From the NCBI GenBank assembly GCA_033297205.1, contig MU859105.1, forward strand, positions 124,001 through 188,000: a stretch of 64,000 bases of DNA. Reading direction: 5' to 3'. Below are positions 47,677 to 60,483 of this stretch, one piece after another (within the stretch, counting starts at the first letter, position 1; each line of letters starts with the position of its first letter). This DNA is from Pseudoneurospora amorphoporcata. Its lineage: Eukaryota > Ascomycota > Sordariomycetes > Sordariales > Sordariaceae. A model generated the notes under the pieces. It was not told the DNA's origin, searched no databases, and saw only the letters and a list, made by a program, of their open reading frames with translations. The translations under genes were made by a program, and so were the position numbers.

Positions 47677-50600
47677 ATGGACGCACACCTCGAACCTACC
47701 GTCGATACGAGACTGTCCACCGAAGCTCCCTCTTTCACCCAAGACCCCAACATTCCTGCCGCAACACCAGAAGCAGAAACCGGCGGCTTGGAGGTGTCTG
47801 TCAAAGAAACGGAAGACATGGCCGGCACACCCTCCTCGAGCATTGCGGTCCCCGGCGCCATCCCCATCAACAATGGCAGCGGCAATGGCCATGGTAGTCA
47901 GAATGGAACGGGCAAAACCAGACGACTCAGCATCGCCTCTTCCTTTAGTCGCAAGAGCAGTGTTACTACGTCTTCCCAGCCCGTCATAGCAGCAAACTCC
48001 GACTTGTCAATGCCACCTCCAGTGTCCCTGCCACAAGCACGCACTTCGCTCTCACGCAGCCGCCGCGAATCGTCCAACTCGTTCCGCTCCTTCATCTCGG
48101 ACGCCTGGAGCGACGCAAACAATAGTAGTCAGGGATACTCGGACTTGGGAGGTGGAGCACATGTGCCCAGCAGCTTTGGCAGCGCCTCCACGGTTCCACC
48201 CTTGTTGCTTTCTCCCCGAGATTTTGCATTTGCCGCCGGCGACAACGCCCAGAATCAAGGTCAGAGTCATCATATCCATTCCGGCTCCACTACCGCCTGT
48301 CACTAAATCTGGTTCTACAGCTGTTGTTGAAGACTTGGAAACTCCCCGTCTACGCCCCGGCACCGCTAACACGATCGGCAACGCCCCCGTTCCCGAATCA
48401 CCTCAACAACAACGCCAACTGCCCGTTCCCGCCACTACCCCGACTCAACGCGAATACCCATACTACTCTCGCCGCCGAAACTCGTCCTTCTTTGGCTCCG
48501 AGTACAGCCAAGCAGACAGCAACAAGCGAAAGAGTATCTCGTCCATGTACTCTCTGGCCTCGGCCCGTGGTGTTCCCAGTTCTGAAAACGGCAGCAACAG
48601 CGGCGCTACCGGCCCCGTCCGAGCAGTAACAGGCTTCATGTCTTCCTCCGCCCCCTCCAAATCCGGAGCCGTCCCACCCGCCAACACCGCCCAGGCCGCA
48701 GAAGCCAGTGTCTCGACAACCACTGTTACGACGGGCAGCCAAGGCGCACCGGGCACTCACCAGCTCTCGCCGCGGGAATCACGTTCTCAACTGATATGCG
48801 ATATGCTCAAGAATGGTCAGAGTAGGGGAAACCATCACCATACTTCGCAGGCCCACGGCCACGGTGTTCCAGCTCCTCTGAACACTGCTGTTGCTAACGG
48901 CGCAACATCTATGCCGCGAGCGATGCCACCCAGGTCCAGGAGTAGAGCTAAGCGCAGATTCAGTGTTAGTACCGCTGCCAGCGGAGGTCAGAGTCCCAAT
49001 GGTGAAAGAGTGGTATCAGGCCATGAGCACCGGCCACCCAAGGAAGAGCACAAGCCTGCCCCGTACGGTGTCATTGGTGTGTGCGCCCTGGATGTGAAGG
49101 CGAGGAGCAAGCCCAGCAGAAATATTCTGAACCGGTTGATTCAGAACGGCGAATTTGATGTTTGTCTTTTTGGCGACAAAGTTATTCTTGATGAAGGTAC
49201 ATCACCCATGAGCCACCACTCTATGTATATGGCAAATACTAACAGTTTGGCGGTCATGCAGAGGTCGAAAACTGGCCAATGTGCGACTATCTAATCTCGT
49301 TTTATTCCGACGGCTTTCCCCTTGAAAAGGCCATCGCCTACGTCAAGGCGCGCAAGCCCTTCTGCGTCAACGATGTCCCCATGCAAAAGATACTCTGGGA
49401 CCGCCGCCTCTGCCTTCGCCTTCTGGACCGCATCGGTGTCCCCACCCCTCAGCGCATAGAAGTGAATCGGGACGGCGGCCCTCCTCTTTTGTCTCCCGAC
49501 ATCTGCAAGCTCATCAAGGATGTCAGCGGTGTACATTTTGAGCCGACTAATACAGACCGAGAGCACGCCAAGAAGGTTGCGCCGCGCAAGATCGAGCTTC
49601 TCGAAAACGGCGACGTTCTCTCTGTCGACGGAACACTGATCAAGAAGCCGTTTGTCGAGAAACCCACGAGTGGTGAAGACCATAATATCATTATCTACTT
49701 CCCTTCGTACGCCGGTGGTGGTGCCAGGAAGCTTTTCCGCAAGATCGGCAACAAGAGCAGTGAATATGTGGAGGATCTCAACGTGCCCAGGTGCATCACT
49801 CAGCCCGACGAGAGTTTCATTTACGAGAAGTTCATGCAGGTCGATAACGCTGAGGATGTGAAGGCGTATACCGTTGGGCCAACATACTGCCACGCCGAAA
49901 CTCGCAAGTCACCTGTTGTGGACGGCGTCGTGCGAAGAAATACTCATGGAAAGGAGGTCCGCTATGTTACAGCCTTGAGCGACGAGGAAAAGGAAATTGC
50001 GGCCAAAATCAGCACAGCATTCGGACAATGCGTTTGCGGTTTTGACTTCTTGCGCGCCGGAGGTAAGAGTTATGTCATTGACGTGAATGGCTGGAGCTTT
50101 GTCAAAGACAATGAGGACTATTACAACCAGTGTGCCAAAATCCTCAGGGAGATGTTTCTCAAGGAGAAGCAGCGCAAGGGTGGAATGACTCCGCCGTGCC
50201 CATCGCCCGCCATTTCGGAGGTGGCGGATCCTCTTGCCGCTCGCGCAGCCCTCATGATCAAAGAGAAGGAACTCGCAACATTGGCGGCAGCCCAGGGCAA
50301 GGCGAGCTTGGACAAGCCGAGATCCGATACCAGACAACACGATGCGCCACCGCACATCAAGTTGGAGACGTCGATTATCTCCAAGTTGTCACCCAACCCG
50401 AGCAGCCCGCGCATCAGCCAATACGGAGAAAGTGCACCACCCACAGCGCCATCAACGCTACCCACTACCCCTTCGCTCGCTTCTATCGCTATTGCTGAAC
50501 AGGAGCAGGAGCATGAGCCAGAGGAGACGCCGCCACCGCCTCCTCCTAAGCCTAGCTGGAAGCTCAAGGGCGTGGTGTCTGTTATCCGTCACGCTGATCG

Positions 50601-52946
50601 TACGCCGAAGCAGAAGTATAAGTTTACGTTCCACACAGACCCCTTCATTCAGCTTCTCAAGGGACACCAAGAAGAAGTTCTCCTTATTGGTGAGCCGGCC
50701 CTGGCAAGCGTGCTTGATGCTGTTGATGTGGCCCTGAAGGCTGGTATCGAAGACCCTGTCAAGCTGAGATCACTGCGCAACGTACTTGTGAAGAAGGGCG
50801 GATGGGCCGGTACCAAGGTCCAGATCAAGCCCATGTTCAGAAAGAAAGACAAGCCCAAGAAGGAAGATAAGGGAAAGGAGAGCGGAAAGATTGACGAGGA
50901 GGCCAAGGAGGATGCTGCACCTGGTGAAGGTGACCTTGTCGACAAGGACGGTGAGCTCAAGCCTCGTAGGCCAGCCAGGAGGCACGATTCGTTGTCGGGC
51001 GTCACCATGTCCAAGTTCACTGCTGCTGAGGAGAGCTTGGTGCTGGATAAGCTTCAGCTCATTGTAAAGTGGGGCGGCGAGCCGACACACTCCGCCCGCT
51101 ACCAGGCACAGGAACTCGGGGAGAGCATGCGTAGTGATCTTGGTCTCATGAATCGTGAAGTCCTGGAGGAGGTCCACGTCTTCAGTAGCAGTGAGCGTCG
51201 TGTCGTCACTAGCGCCCAGATCTGGGCGGCTAGCTTCTGCAAGAAGAAGGAATTGCCTGCGGATTTTATCACCATCCGTAAGGACCTTCTTGACGACTCA
51301 AACGCCGCCAAGGATGAGATGGATAAGGTGAAGAAGAAGCTGAAGGGTCTTTTGCGGAAGGGCAATGAGCGGCCGCCCCAGTTCGCCTGGCCTGAAAACA
51401 TGCCTGAGCCGTCTGAGGTGCAGACGCGCGTGGTTCAGCTCATGAACTTCCACCGCAAGGTCATGCAGCACAACTATGCCAAGCTTTACAGCGGTGCTGT
51501 GAATTCTCTCAATGCGATCAACAACCCCAGTATGGAGAAGATCAGTGAGACTTCCGGCTCGTCGCTGTCATCACTTGGCTCATCGCAGGTGAACGCGGTG
51601 AACAGCATCCAGGCCAGATGGTGCTGCGGTGAGGACGCCGAGCTGTTCAAGGAGCGTTGGGAGAAGCTCTTCATTGAGTTCTGCGACGGCGAAAAGGTTG
51701 ACCCCAGCAAGATTTCGGAACTTTATGATACCATGAAGTTCGATGCCCTGCACAACCGTCAGTTCCTCGAATGGGTGTTTACTCCACCGACGACCATGCT
51801 TGAGGAGGACTACGGACTCCTGGCTCCCCCTAACGGAGGCAAGGATGCAAAGTCACCGTCCCCTGTGCCGAGCACCGATAATGAGACCCCCAAGCATTCC
51901 GAGAGCGGGACATCGCTGGCAGACAAGATCGACTCGAAGACTGTCAAGCGTATCTTCCGCAGGCGGTCCTTCATGCACGGGTTCAGACCTGGGCCAGGTC
52001 CGGAATCCGAGCTCCCGGAGAGGTACTTCCACCTTCACAGGGGCAACAGCCAAACCAAGGCGAAGACAGATGCTCGCTTTGAGCCTTTGCGGGAGCTGTA
52101 CCAGCTAGCCAAGGTCCTCTTTGACTTCATTTGCCCGCAGGAGTATGGTATTTCGGACGGCGAAAAGCTTGAAATTGGACTCCTGACCTCCCTTCCCCTG
52201 TTGAAGGAGATTGTCAAGGACCTCGAGGATATGCAGGCTTCAGATGAAGCCAAGTCCTTCATCTACTTCACCAAGGAGTCGCACATCTACACCCTGTTGA
52301 ACTGCATTTTGGAGGGCGGCCTTGAGACCAAGATCAAGCGAGCCACCATCCCTGAGCTCGACTACCTCTCGCAGATCTCGTTCGAGCTGTACGAAATGCC
52401 AGCTGACCCGCTGGGCGATGCGGAGGGCGCTCCCGCCTTCAACTACAGCATCAAGATCACCATCAGCCCTGGCTGCCACGTCTTTGACCCGCTGGATGTC
52501 CAGCTTGATAGCAAGCATTGCATTGGCTGCGCCCCGCGCAGGAGCTTGACGGCTCATGCGGACTGGATGAAGGTTATCGAGACTTTGAGGGCGAAGTTCC
52601 ACCAGTAAGTCATCAGCCCCAGTGAACTTCGTGTTCCGTCCCATACCTACTAGGCCTATTACTGACAATATTGTTCCCTTAAAGAGTGAAACTACCCAAG
52701 ACATTCCTGGCAGTTAATCTGTCCGATGCCTTCACTTTCCAAGAGAAGTCACAGGGCGGCGACGAGACCATCGAGGCCGATCCCGAACCCAAAGCGACAC
52801 CTGGGGCAGAGCCAGCGAAGGAGGGAGAACCCGAGGCGGCAAAGCCTGACGCCGCAGTAGCTGTCGCAGTCGACGCCGCAACGCACGAGCAATCTGATGT
52901 CCTGGAGATTAAGATGCCCGAGGACCAGCATGCCCCATGCCGTTGA
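47677..52946 (+). CDS. asp1: PPIP5K: inositol pyrophosphate kinase/phosphatase (Asp1/Vip1)
   Basis: This bifunctional enzyme makes and removes the 1-diphosphate of InsP6/InsP7. In fungi it affects polar growth, microtubules and phosphate signalling. Exons are 47677-48259, 48321-49196, 49262-52604 and 52685-52946, with introns of 61, 65 and 80 nt, giving 1687 aa. Residues 1-440 are Ser/Thr-rich and disordered. The kinase (ATP-grasp) domain starts at YGVIGVCALDVKARSKP (about 443). It contains SFYSDGFPLEKAIAYVK, FVEKPTSGEDHNIIIY and DFLRAGGKSYVIDVNGWSF. The histidine-acid-phosphatase-like domain follows, with signature VIRHADRTPKQK and Arg929-His930. It runs to about residue 1610. The last exon is acidic Ala/Glu/Pro-rich tail. 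The stop at 52944 lies just after a 7-bp direct repeat, and an adjacent frame stays open to 53118. Confidence 0.92.
52929..52942 (+). repeat. 7-bp direct repeat at the end of asp1
   Basis: CATGCCC (52929-52935) is followed at once by CATGCCG (52936-52942), matching in six of seven bases. In the annotated frame this leads to TGA at 52944-52946. With one unit fewer the frame would run on to the stop at 53116-53118. Confidence 0.85.
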
Positions 52947-53983
52947 AGCTGGTGACGACAGCGCCAATGCTGAATCCGTCGCGGTATCGGAGTCGGTAGA
53001 AGCTTCTGAGGGGGTATCAACGCTCGCAGAAATGGAAGCGGCACCACCTTTGTCTGCTGCTGTTGCGCCGCCGACAACGGAGGAGGGAAAGTCGAAGGAG
53101 CCTGAAGACAAGGCTTGATTTACGAGCACACCCTTAAGCAATCTGAACTTGTTCGCTACCTACCATTGCCCCTCATCCCCTATTGCATTGTACTCATCAT
53201 GTATACATACCTTGCATGCCTTTATGTACTCGTCGTCTTTATTGATAATGCCCCCCACTCTGTGCTCTCACTGTACCAAACAATGGTTTTGGGATTGTTT
53301 CAGGCTCCACCACCTTTCTGGCTATTATGATATGATCTTCCTAGACCGGGCCGACTACTCCCCGATGGTGGTGCTGCGACGGCGACACACAAGTCCGGCA
53401 CAAGGCCGGGGATTGTAACCCAAGACAAATATGTCTGGATGGGTGGGTGAGTGGATGGATGGACATACTTGCTCTAACTTACGTGCATCTACATATGAAC
53501 GAGAGGAGAAGCCAGTGATGACATGTGATATTCTCCGACTATCATGGTTGTTACACGAAGAGTTTGGTTTCCGGGTCAGTAGCCAACCTTTTAAATCTTT
53601 GTGTGTATCATCGCCACATGTCTTCGTTTCGGTCTGGTTGGGGGGTTTTAAAGAGAAAGTAAAGTACATTCACTGTCAGGAAAAGCGAAGGTACAAAATG
53701 TACATCCAGCGAACATACCATGAATAACCCACATAGCCAAAACATGACGTGCAGATCAAATATAGTATTGCTTCTTGTTGACTTCTTCTCCGGCCTTGCT
53801 CTCACTATCTAACTGCTGCTGGTCGATGTGCTACTATGGATATCATATCTTTGTATCGAAGTAGCGAGTAGTCGTAGGACTGTAGTGTATGAATTAGTAT
53901 GCTCGACTGACATAGCTTCTTGACGATGTCAGTGAATCAAAATTATTCCTTGGTCCTTGCTTGTACTCTTTCGTTATCGGTGT
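52947..53983. other. 3' region after asp1
   Basis: The first 172 bases are open in the frame adjacent to asp1 and encode an acidic Ala/Ser/Glu-rich sequence like the annotated tail. Beyond 53118 there is ordinary intergenic sequence with no gene seen. Confidence 0.55.
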
Positions 53984-54358
53984 GTTTCTCACCTTTTCAC
54001 CTCTTCCTCTTCCTTTTTCCTTTTCCGACGTTTTTTTTTTTCAACCTTTTCTTCTCTTTTCCTGGCTCTGATCCTGGCGGTCTCTTGTTTTAGCTCCTCG
54101 TCTCCCTCTTTCCTTTTTTCTCTCCCATGTAACTCTCCATCTTGTTTCTATCTCGCTTTCTCCTCATCCCATTCCGTTCTCTCTCTTTTCTCCCTCCTTC
54201 ATTTTTTTTTATACTTTTCCTCTCACCCTATTGATTCTGTTACTTTCTCCGCTCTCCTCTTTTTCTCCTTCCTCGTTTTCATTCTTTCTCCTTTTCCTTC
54301 CTCTTCTTGTTTCCTCGTGTTTTCCTTTTTGTCTTCTTTTATTCTCCTTCTTCTCTCT

Positions 54359-54423
<65 letters not shown>
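53984..54423. repeat. Polypyrimidine block ending in T62
   Basis: About 440 bases are almost only T and C on the plus strand. The block ends in 62 consecutive T (54362-54423). The Phe/Ser/Leu-rich frames it opens are artefacts of composition. Confidence 0.9.
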
Positions 54424-57400
54424 CCCTGCCTTGACTTCCGTCTTTCCGTTCCGCTCACGGGAATACTGAGACCTATACCGGCGACATGCTTATACGAGGC
54501 GACGAACGGGAAACGAATGCTAACAATTCCAGATGAAATGGTAGTACATAGGGGTTAAATCCACTTGACCGAGACTAACGGACATTGCCGCCAAGGCCAA
54601 CTTCATACAAAATAATGTTTTCATGTGGACCAACTTCCTGCGGGGTGCAAACATTTCTTGTACCAATAACAGAAATTGTTAGCGACCACAACACTTCGTT
54701 AGCCCCAAGTGAGACAAAGTCGGTCGGTTCCAGTCAGAGATATAGAAATACAGATGTGTTTGAAACTCTGCACTTGAATGGAATTTGAAGCTTTTTCGGT
54801 ATTCTCCCAACCTGTTAGCTCAATGCACATTCTGCGTGAATTTTCACTTGATCCAGGCCTTGCTTTGAGGATAATCTACGTGACAGAACAGGCTTTGAGC
54901 AGCTTTGAGATGGATGCAAACGTTGTTGGCGAGGTGGGCCGATGATGATTTTAACGATTTTGCTTCTTCGGACCACTGCCTAGAAAGCTCAGCTCACAAA
55001 CGGTTGTTCCTGAAATGCCAAGCAGGTAAACAGTAAGCAAAATGATCAGGTCGGGCATGGGAGTACGCGACACAATTATGGATGGTGGGTCAACTACAGA
55101 TGTTCGCTACGTATGCTCCTCCGTCGTTTGTAGTGGTGCGAGTAAAATTCGTCTGCATAGGGTGGTGGATGGAGCGGTACGGATGGTTGACACGGATGGG
55201 GCGCTTCAAGAGGGAGGTATAGTACCATGGTAGCTGGCACGTAGTACCTTGATACACGCCAAACATCCTTTTTTTTGTTCGAGGTGGTGGTGTGGTGTCA
55301 TGCAGTCAGGCGTGGAGGTGTAGTAGTATTCTAACTGTTAAAGAAGTAGAGATCTCGAATGTGGTTAGTCACATCAAGCGTGTGTGACAGAAGTTGATCC
55401 TACCGGCGAGTGGTTCCGACGTTGCAAAACAGCTTTATCTCTCTTCGCCTCAGCTAAAAAGAAACGGTGGAATGGGTCACTGAGAAGGAAGAAGCGTTGG
55501 CGAAGCAGGAAAGGCACATCACGCGGAATTTCATTGAGTTCCGAAACAATGGGTAATTGAGCAGACTCAACAGGGGTTATGAGATGGATTAGAACCGCGA
55601 AAATGGAAGAAACGGGTACTGTTCACCGCTTGGCCGAAAATATGTGACGACCACAAAACTTCTGTGATATGTCCTTGCATATGTGGGCCACTGGGTTTTG
55701 GGGAGAAATGCCAACTGAATAAAGCAAACGCATGTACTTCTTTCACAGGCATGATGCCTTGATCCAAGCGTACAAATCTGGAGATTCCTGTGCGCTCCCG
55801 TGCACTGCGAGCCATGCGGGCGGTTTCTGTGGCCGTCGAGCCGGTCGATCTCGTGGCAGTACGGGTAGCTGTGCTTCACCTTGACCGAAGCATATCCTAT
55901 AACGTACGACCTGTGCCTTTCAAGAAAGCAACCCGAGGATCCCACGCCAAGGGCACTAATACTCATGTGTGACGATCTTTCCAACCGCATTTTGAGGTTC
56001 AAAGGGTGATAGGTGATTTTTGAAAATCCCCTCTCCTGAACAAGAAAAACTTTGTGGCGTCGACGGTGAGTGATACGGGTGGGTGCAGTGGAAAGGAGTT
56101 GAAGGAGGAGGGCGTGAGGAAGAGTATCATTTTCTAACGGTTCGGATGACGGGTAGAATGCAAGGGAAATAAAGAGAGGGAAGAAGCGTAATGTCTGAAC
56201 CTATGAAACGAGATAGTAGTGCAGCAAGAACAGGACTGGTTGAGAATGGTCGAACCTACTATAGGTCTTCGGAAGCTACAAGTGAACCCCAGATGGAGGA
56301 AGCATGAGCGGCACCCCAATTACAAGCACTTGCTTTGCTGGCATTTCCAGACGGATCATAGGCTTACGAGCCGAAATCCCCTTGGCCTATCAAGTATGAA
56401 ATACCTTGAAGAGGTTCAAATGCTGCATAAAGCAAGGACGCATAAAGTCACCAACATTGAAGCAACAGGAACATGGCACCCTTCTCCCTGATGGTGTACT
56501 CCCAAATTGGACACTGCATGAGCAAGTTAGTTACACACACTTAGAAAGGACAAGCTTTGAGGGTGCACAATGTTAGTCACAGTTGGTGAGTTGCTCTTGG
56601 CAAGGCCCAGCAAGCATACCAACATACACCGAGGCTTTAGAGTGGAAGTAACTTGCGGTGGAAGCTCAGTGCCCTAGATTTGGTGGTGAGCATTGATAGG
56701 GTGAATGGGAACTCGGTGGAAGATTTTGAGACGTCCTGAGTGTGAGCAAATGAACCTTCCCACCATTACGAGATGGCGTTCATCACTGTGCAACGGGTTG
56801 ACGTGACGTCGGGTACCGGCATATGAGGCTAAGGGACATCTTAGACGACGTACCAGATCTTCGCGGCATTAGCTGGCTTGACATATTAAAATATAATGGG
56901 GTTGGCCAGTCTCCTCTCCTGATATCAACGTTTGCTAGGTTTGGATTACCGGGAACATTGAAAATTGGCTGAAAGGCCCATGATTTTAGGGCACGGTGTC
57001 ATGCTCTAGTTGCAATAACTGTGGCATACGAAGTGACGAGAGCTATCAGTTCCAGGCTGAATGATGCTATACGCGGAGTGGTACCTGACGAGATGGGGTT
57101 GCAGACTCCAGACTCACCAATTTGAGGGAAAATGTCCAGTTTGAGCGGCCTCCATATACAGTGCAGATGTATGGTAGGTTTGCATGCAATCCAGGTACCT
57201 TTCAACGTCGAATGCGAGATCTTGGTGGACTTGCGGCCCAGTCATACCACGACTCTGTATGAACAAGCGCAATGACGATGGCAGGTGCCAGGTGGTAGCT
57301 AAATTCCAGTCAGTCACAACCACGGCTCCATCGCTCTAAATCATGCGATACACATTGATTAACGTGGATGCTTGACAGCGTTATCCCAGCCTACCTGTTT

Positions 57401-57961
57401 ATACAGACATCTACTCTATGAGTCGTGGTACTCGACGGCTAGGTGAGCATGTTCATCACCTAATATGCTTTTGCACACGGCCTTGTAGCCGTGGTCACTA
57501 CGAAGTCTAGGTGAGCTCGCTAGCCTAGGTAGGACGCATGAATGATACCTACTGTATGCGAATCTAGGCGAAGCGCATGAGTTTGAAGTCAGCAGAACGG
57601 ACCGGAGATTTTGCCAATTGGCTGAACAGCAGTGTGGCAGAGTCGAGCTGGTACCGGTTGCCAGGCTGCCGGTGGCCGGCGATGATCGACTGAACGGCAC
57701 GCCCATCTGCAAACTGCCGTGCTGGCCACGGCAGACATGTTTAGCAGATTCTTGTTCCGTCCTAAGAGAGTGAATCCCGTGTTCGAATGAGGTATGTGTA
57801 TATCCGCTCTCGGATTCGCTACTCTTGGTCTGACCGGCGATGGAGTTGCAAGTGGTGGCAATCGGGCTCTCGCCGTAATGATGCCGTGGGCCTTCCTTTC
57901 TTTGGAGGGACGTGCGACGCCGTTGGAGCGACCTCAAAAGACATCTGACAGAAGTGTCCTG
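54424..57961. other. Gene-poor stretch
   Basis: These 3.5 kb contain only short frames, without Neurospora-type codon bias or known motifs. No tRNA, 5S rRNA or transposon end was recognised. Confidence 0.5.
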
Positions 57962-59195
57962 TTAGTCCTCAGCAGCTGTAAGCTGGGGAGTGCCGAAAGG
58001 AGTAATGGGGCCGAACCGGGAGAACCATGTGGCTACAGCGTAGCGCCGCTGCGTTTCCAGCACCACTCCTGGACTATTCAGTGACGAACACAGCCACTGC
58101 AACGGAGTCGCAATGTTCGGTCGATCTGCAACCCGCAAAAGCACGGGCACCATGGGCCGGAAATGGTTCGACGGGCTCTCTATCTCTGCATTGGTTGCGA
58201 TTGCCTTGGAAGGACGAGGCGACATACGTACCTTCTAAGGGAGCCCCCGAGGCCCATGGAGCCCCTTGAGCGAACAGACCGGAGCGCTGCGCCGACATGT
58301 TGGCGAAGGACGCTAGAAGCTTTTCAGAAGATTCTTGCACCAGGGGCGCTCTCGGCGGTTACCCTACCCTTGCTAGGCTAGCAGCGTACCGTGGGATTCG
58401 AGAATGCTGCCCATGCCTATGCCACCCACGTATATATGTCTCCCACGCTCGTCTGAGGTGTCACGGTCAAGCGGAAGGCTGAAGGGGCTGGTCCAAACGT
58501 GTTGTGGAGTACCAAGATGGAACCTCAGGTCGATGAAGCGACACAGGCATATGTGGTATCTACATCATGCTGGAGATGATAGCAGAGTCCTCAGTCCAGA
58601 GCTGGGGGCCCCACTACATGCCTCAGGTAAGATGAGCAGTCTCCTTGGTAAAGGTTCCTCCGGGTCCTCTTCTAGAGGAGTCGCCTTTTGCAAATGGCGT
58701 CACACACCGTGATAGATGGTAGCGTGTCTCAAGCCTGGTTCTTGGGGGCAGTCGCGTCGGGCCGATGCTGACGTCTGAAGATCCAGTGTGGCCGTTGCTG
58801 ACGGTTCGAGTGACGTTCCAGGTTTGGAGGGTGGTCGCATTCTGGCCCTGATTGCGCAGGCGTCGGCGGGCTTGACCGTTGAGATCATGATCTGGAAGCC
58901 AGGGGCAGCACGTGCTGTCATCGGGGTTGGCTGGGATAAGGACCTCGCTCTTGACGGCAGAAATCGAGGTGCGACGACTTCCGTTGATGAAAAGAAAGCT
59001 CTCGTCATTGAGTGTGATGGTAGAGATGAACAAGCTGAGGGGCGGGGGGTTCCTCTTGCCCGTGCCCTGGCTGTTGGATATCTTGAGGGATTCCAGGGCA
59101 AGGGCCCAACTCCGATGACGGGCCGTTCTTACTCCATGGAGGGAAGCATTGCGGCGCGACTTCCCATGATTAGGTCGGGACGGCGGGTCAAGATT
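57962..59195 (-). pseudogene. Coding-like fragments on the minus strand, no intact gene
   Basis: Two areas look like coding sequence. The first is an open frame of 191 codons (59195-58623) rich in C-ending codons such as AAC, ATC, GTC and AGC. It contains LFISTITLNDESFLFINGS but has no in-frame ATG. The second starts at ATG 58414 (MGSILESH), could splice out 58389-58334, and continues as SSEKLLASFANMSAQRSGLF to a GTACGT donor at 58231. A frame MSPRPSKAIATNAEIES follows at 58225-57962. I recognise no family. It may be a gene with several introns that I could not resolve, or a decaying gene. Confidence 0.3.
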
Positions 59196-59971
59196 TCATC
59201 GAAGCCAAGGCAGGCACAGAAACGTGCATAATCTGAAGCAGTGATTAGACTTACATAGTGGATCCAGAGCGAGGAATGAAAAAGACAGGAACAGGAACGT
59301 GGAAGGAAGTAGTTGAGTTCTGGTGCCTTACCTAATTGGGCCTAGGTGGTATTTGGCTGGAATTGGAGGGGACAGGGCCGAGCAGCAGGACGCACCTACC
59401 ATTTACGTCGTCGCCTCGCGACTTGCACGGAAGTGACAGAATCCTTCTTGCCTGAGGTGCCATGATGGGTGAGCTCAGACTGTATACTGCGTGGTGATCA
59501 CCCGGTGTTCCAGATGGAATTGGGAAGGAGTGACGAAGCTGCGGGTGTAAGACAGATCATCCACCGTCAACCGAGGGCAAGAGAGCAAAGGTCAGTGCTC
59601 AGAACTCCTCCTTCCATGGGAAGACTTTACCACCTTTGAAAAGTTTTCTCAGACTCCGAGCATCTCTTTTGGGAATCACCGCCGTGGTTTATCTTGAAGA
59701 TCCAAGACATCCCAGCAAGGCAAATCAGCCATTGTGATCCATCACACAAGCACCATATCATCATAGTCGTTTCACCCGGCTCCTCCAGACCACCTTCAAC
59801 AGGATCCAAGCGCTGTCGCCAGTCTACCACCTCACGACCTCGATCCCATCGTGATGATGGCCTCTACGGACCGAGTGGCAGAGGCAAGAGAAGATCATCG
59901 AGTGACTCTTCACGCTTCTGGGCACACCATCCTCCCAGGTCAAAATCCGACTGGCCACCACAGACTAGGTA
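59196..59971. other. Spacer with one short plus-strand frame
   Basis: A plus-strand frame (59694-59972) encodes a Ser/Arg/His-rich sequence but opens with TTG. Nothing here can be assigned. Confidence 0.4.
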
Positions 59972-60483
59972 GTGGGCACATCCCATAAACCATCCGCCGA
60001 CCCTATGATGGTGGATTGGTGGATTGATGGATATTGGAACCCAAGGTTAGTGCATCTTGGTCTTTACCCGCTTTTCTTGGGTGTCCTGATCCCCATCGAG
60101 TACCGCTGGGTGTTGGCTGTGGACGCTTCTCGGCTGAAGACTCCCGTCTACTTCGTCCACCCCCTTCACACGGACCCCTTGTCGAACGGTCAAAAGCAAA
60201 GGAGACGGGGTCACAGCTTGTCCATGTGCGATACAACATGCTCGACCTCACCGCCGGCCAACTGCCTCATCCAGGTGTCGTCTTCTCCAGTGGCCGACCG
60301 GAGATATCGGGGCGTGGAGCTGGGATATCCTTAGTATATTCAAGGACTATCTGGTATAACGTCGCTCCAGGGACGTTGTGTCGCATGCCGTGTCGTCAAA
60401 CTGCCGGCAAAGTGTTCCCAAGGCTGATTGTCGGGTTTTCCATCCAAGACATCCCTTTCGTTTGCCAGATGAAAATCGGATGA
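59972..60483 (+). pseudogene. Coding-like segment broken by an apparent frameshift
   Basis: In the first frame, from ATG 60005 or 60008 inside the open frame 59972-60334, the text LYPLFLGVLIPIEYRWVLAV and DASRLKTPVYFVHPLHTD has Neurospora-like C-ending codons. Near 60165-60195 the bias moves to the second frame (60034-60483), which reads KAKETGSQLVHVRYNMLDL then TAGQLPHPGVVFSSGRPE. I see no convincing intron at the switch. I recognise no family. A frameshifted gene relic is the simplest reading; a missed intron or an assembly indel are alternatives. Confidence 0.35.

Noticed and set aside
53957..54469. 170-codon Phe/Ser/Leu-rich frame resembling a membrane protein
   Set aside because: It is a product of the polypyrimidine block and T62 run, not a gene.
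58788..59231. 147-codon plus-strand frame
   Set aside because: It opens with GTG and lies opposite the minus-strand frame that shows the better codon bias.
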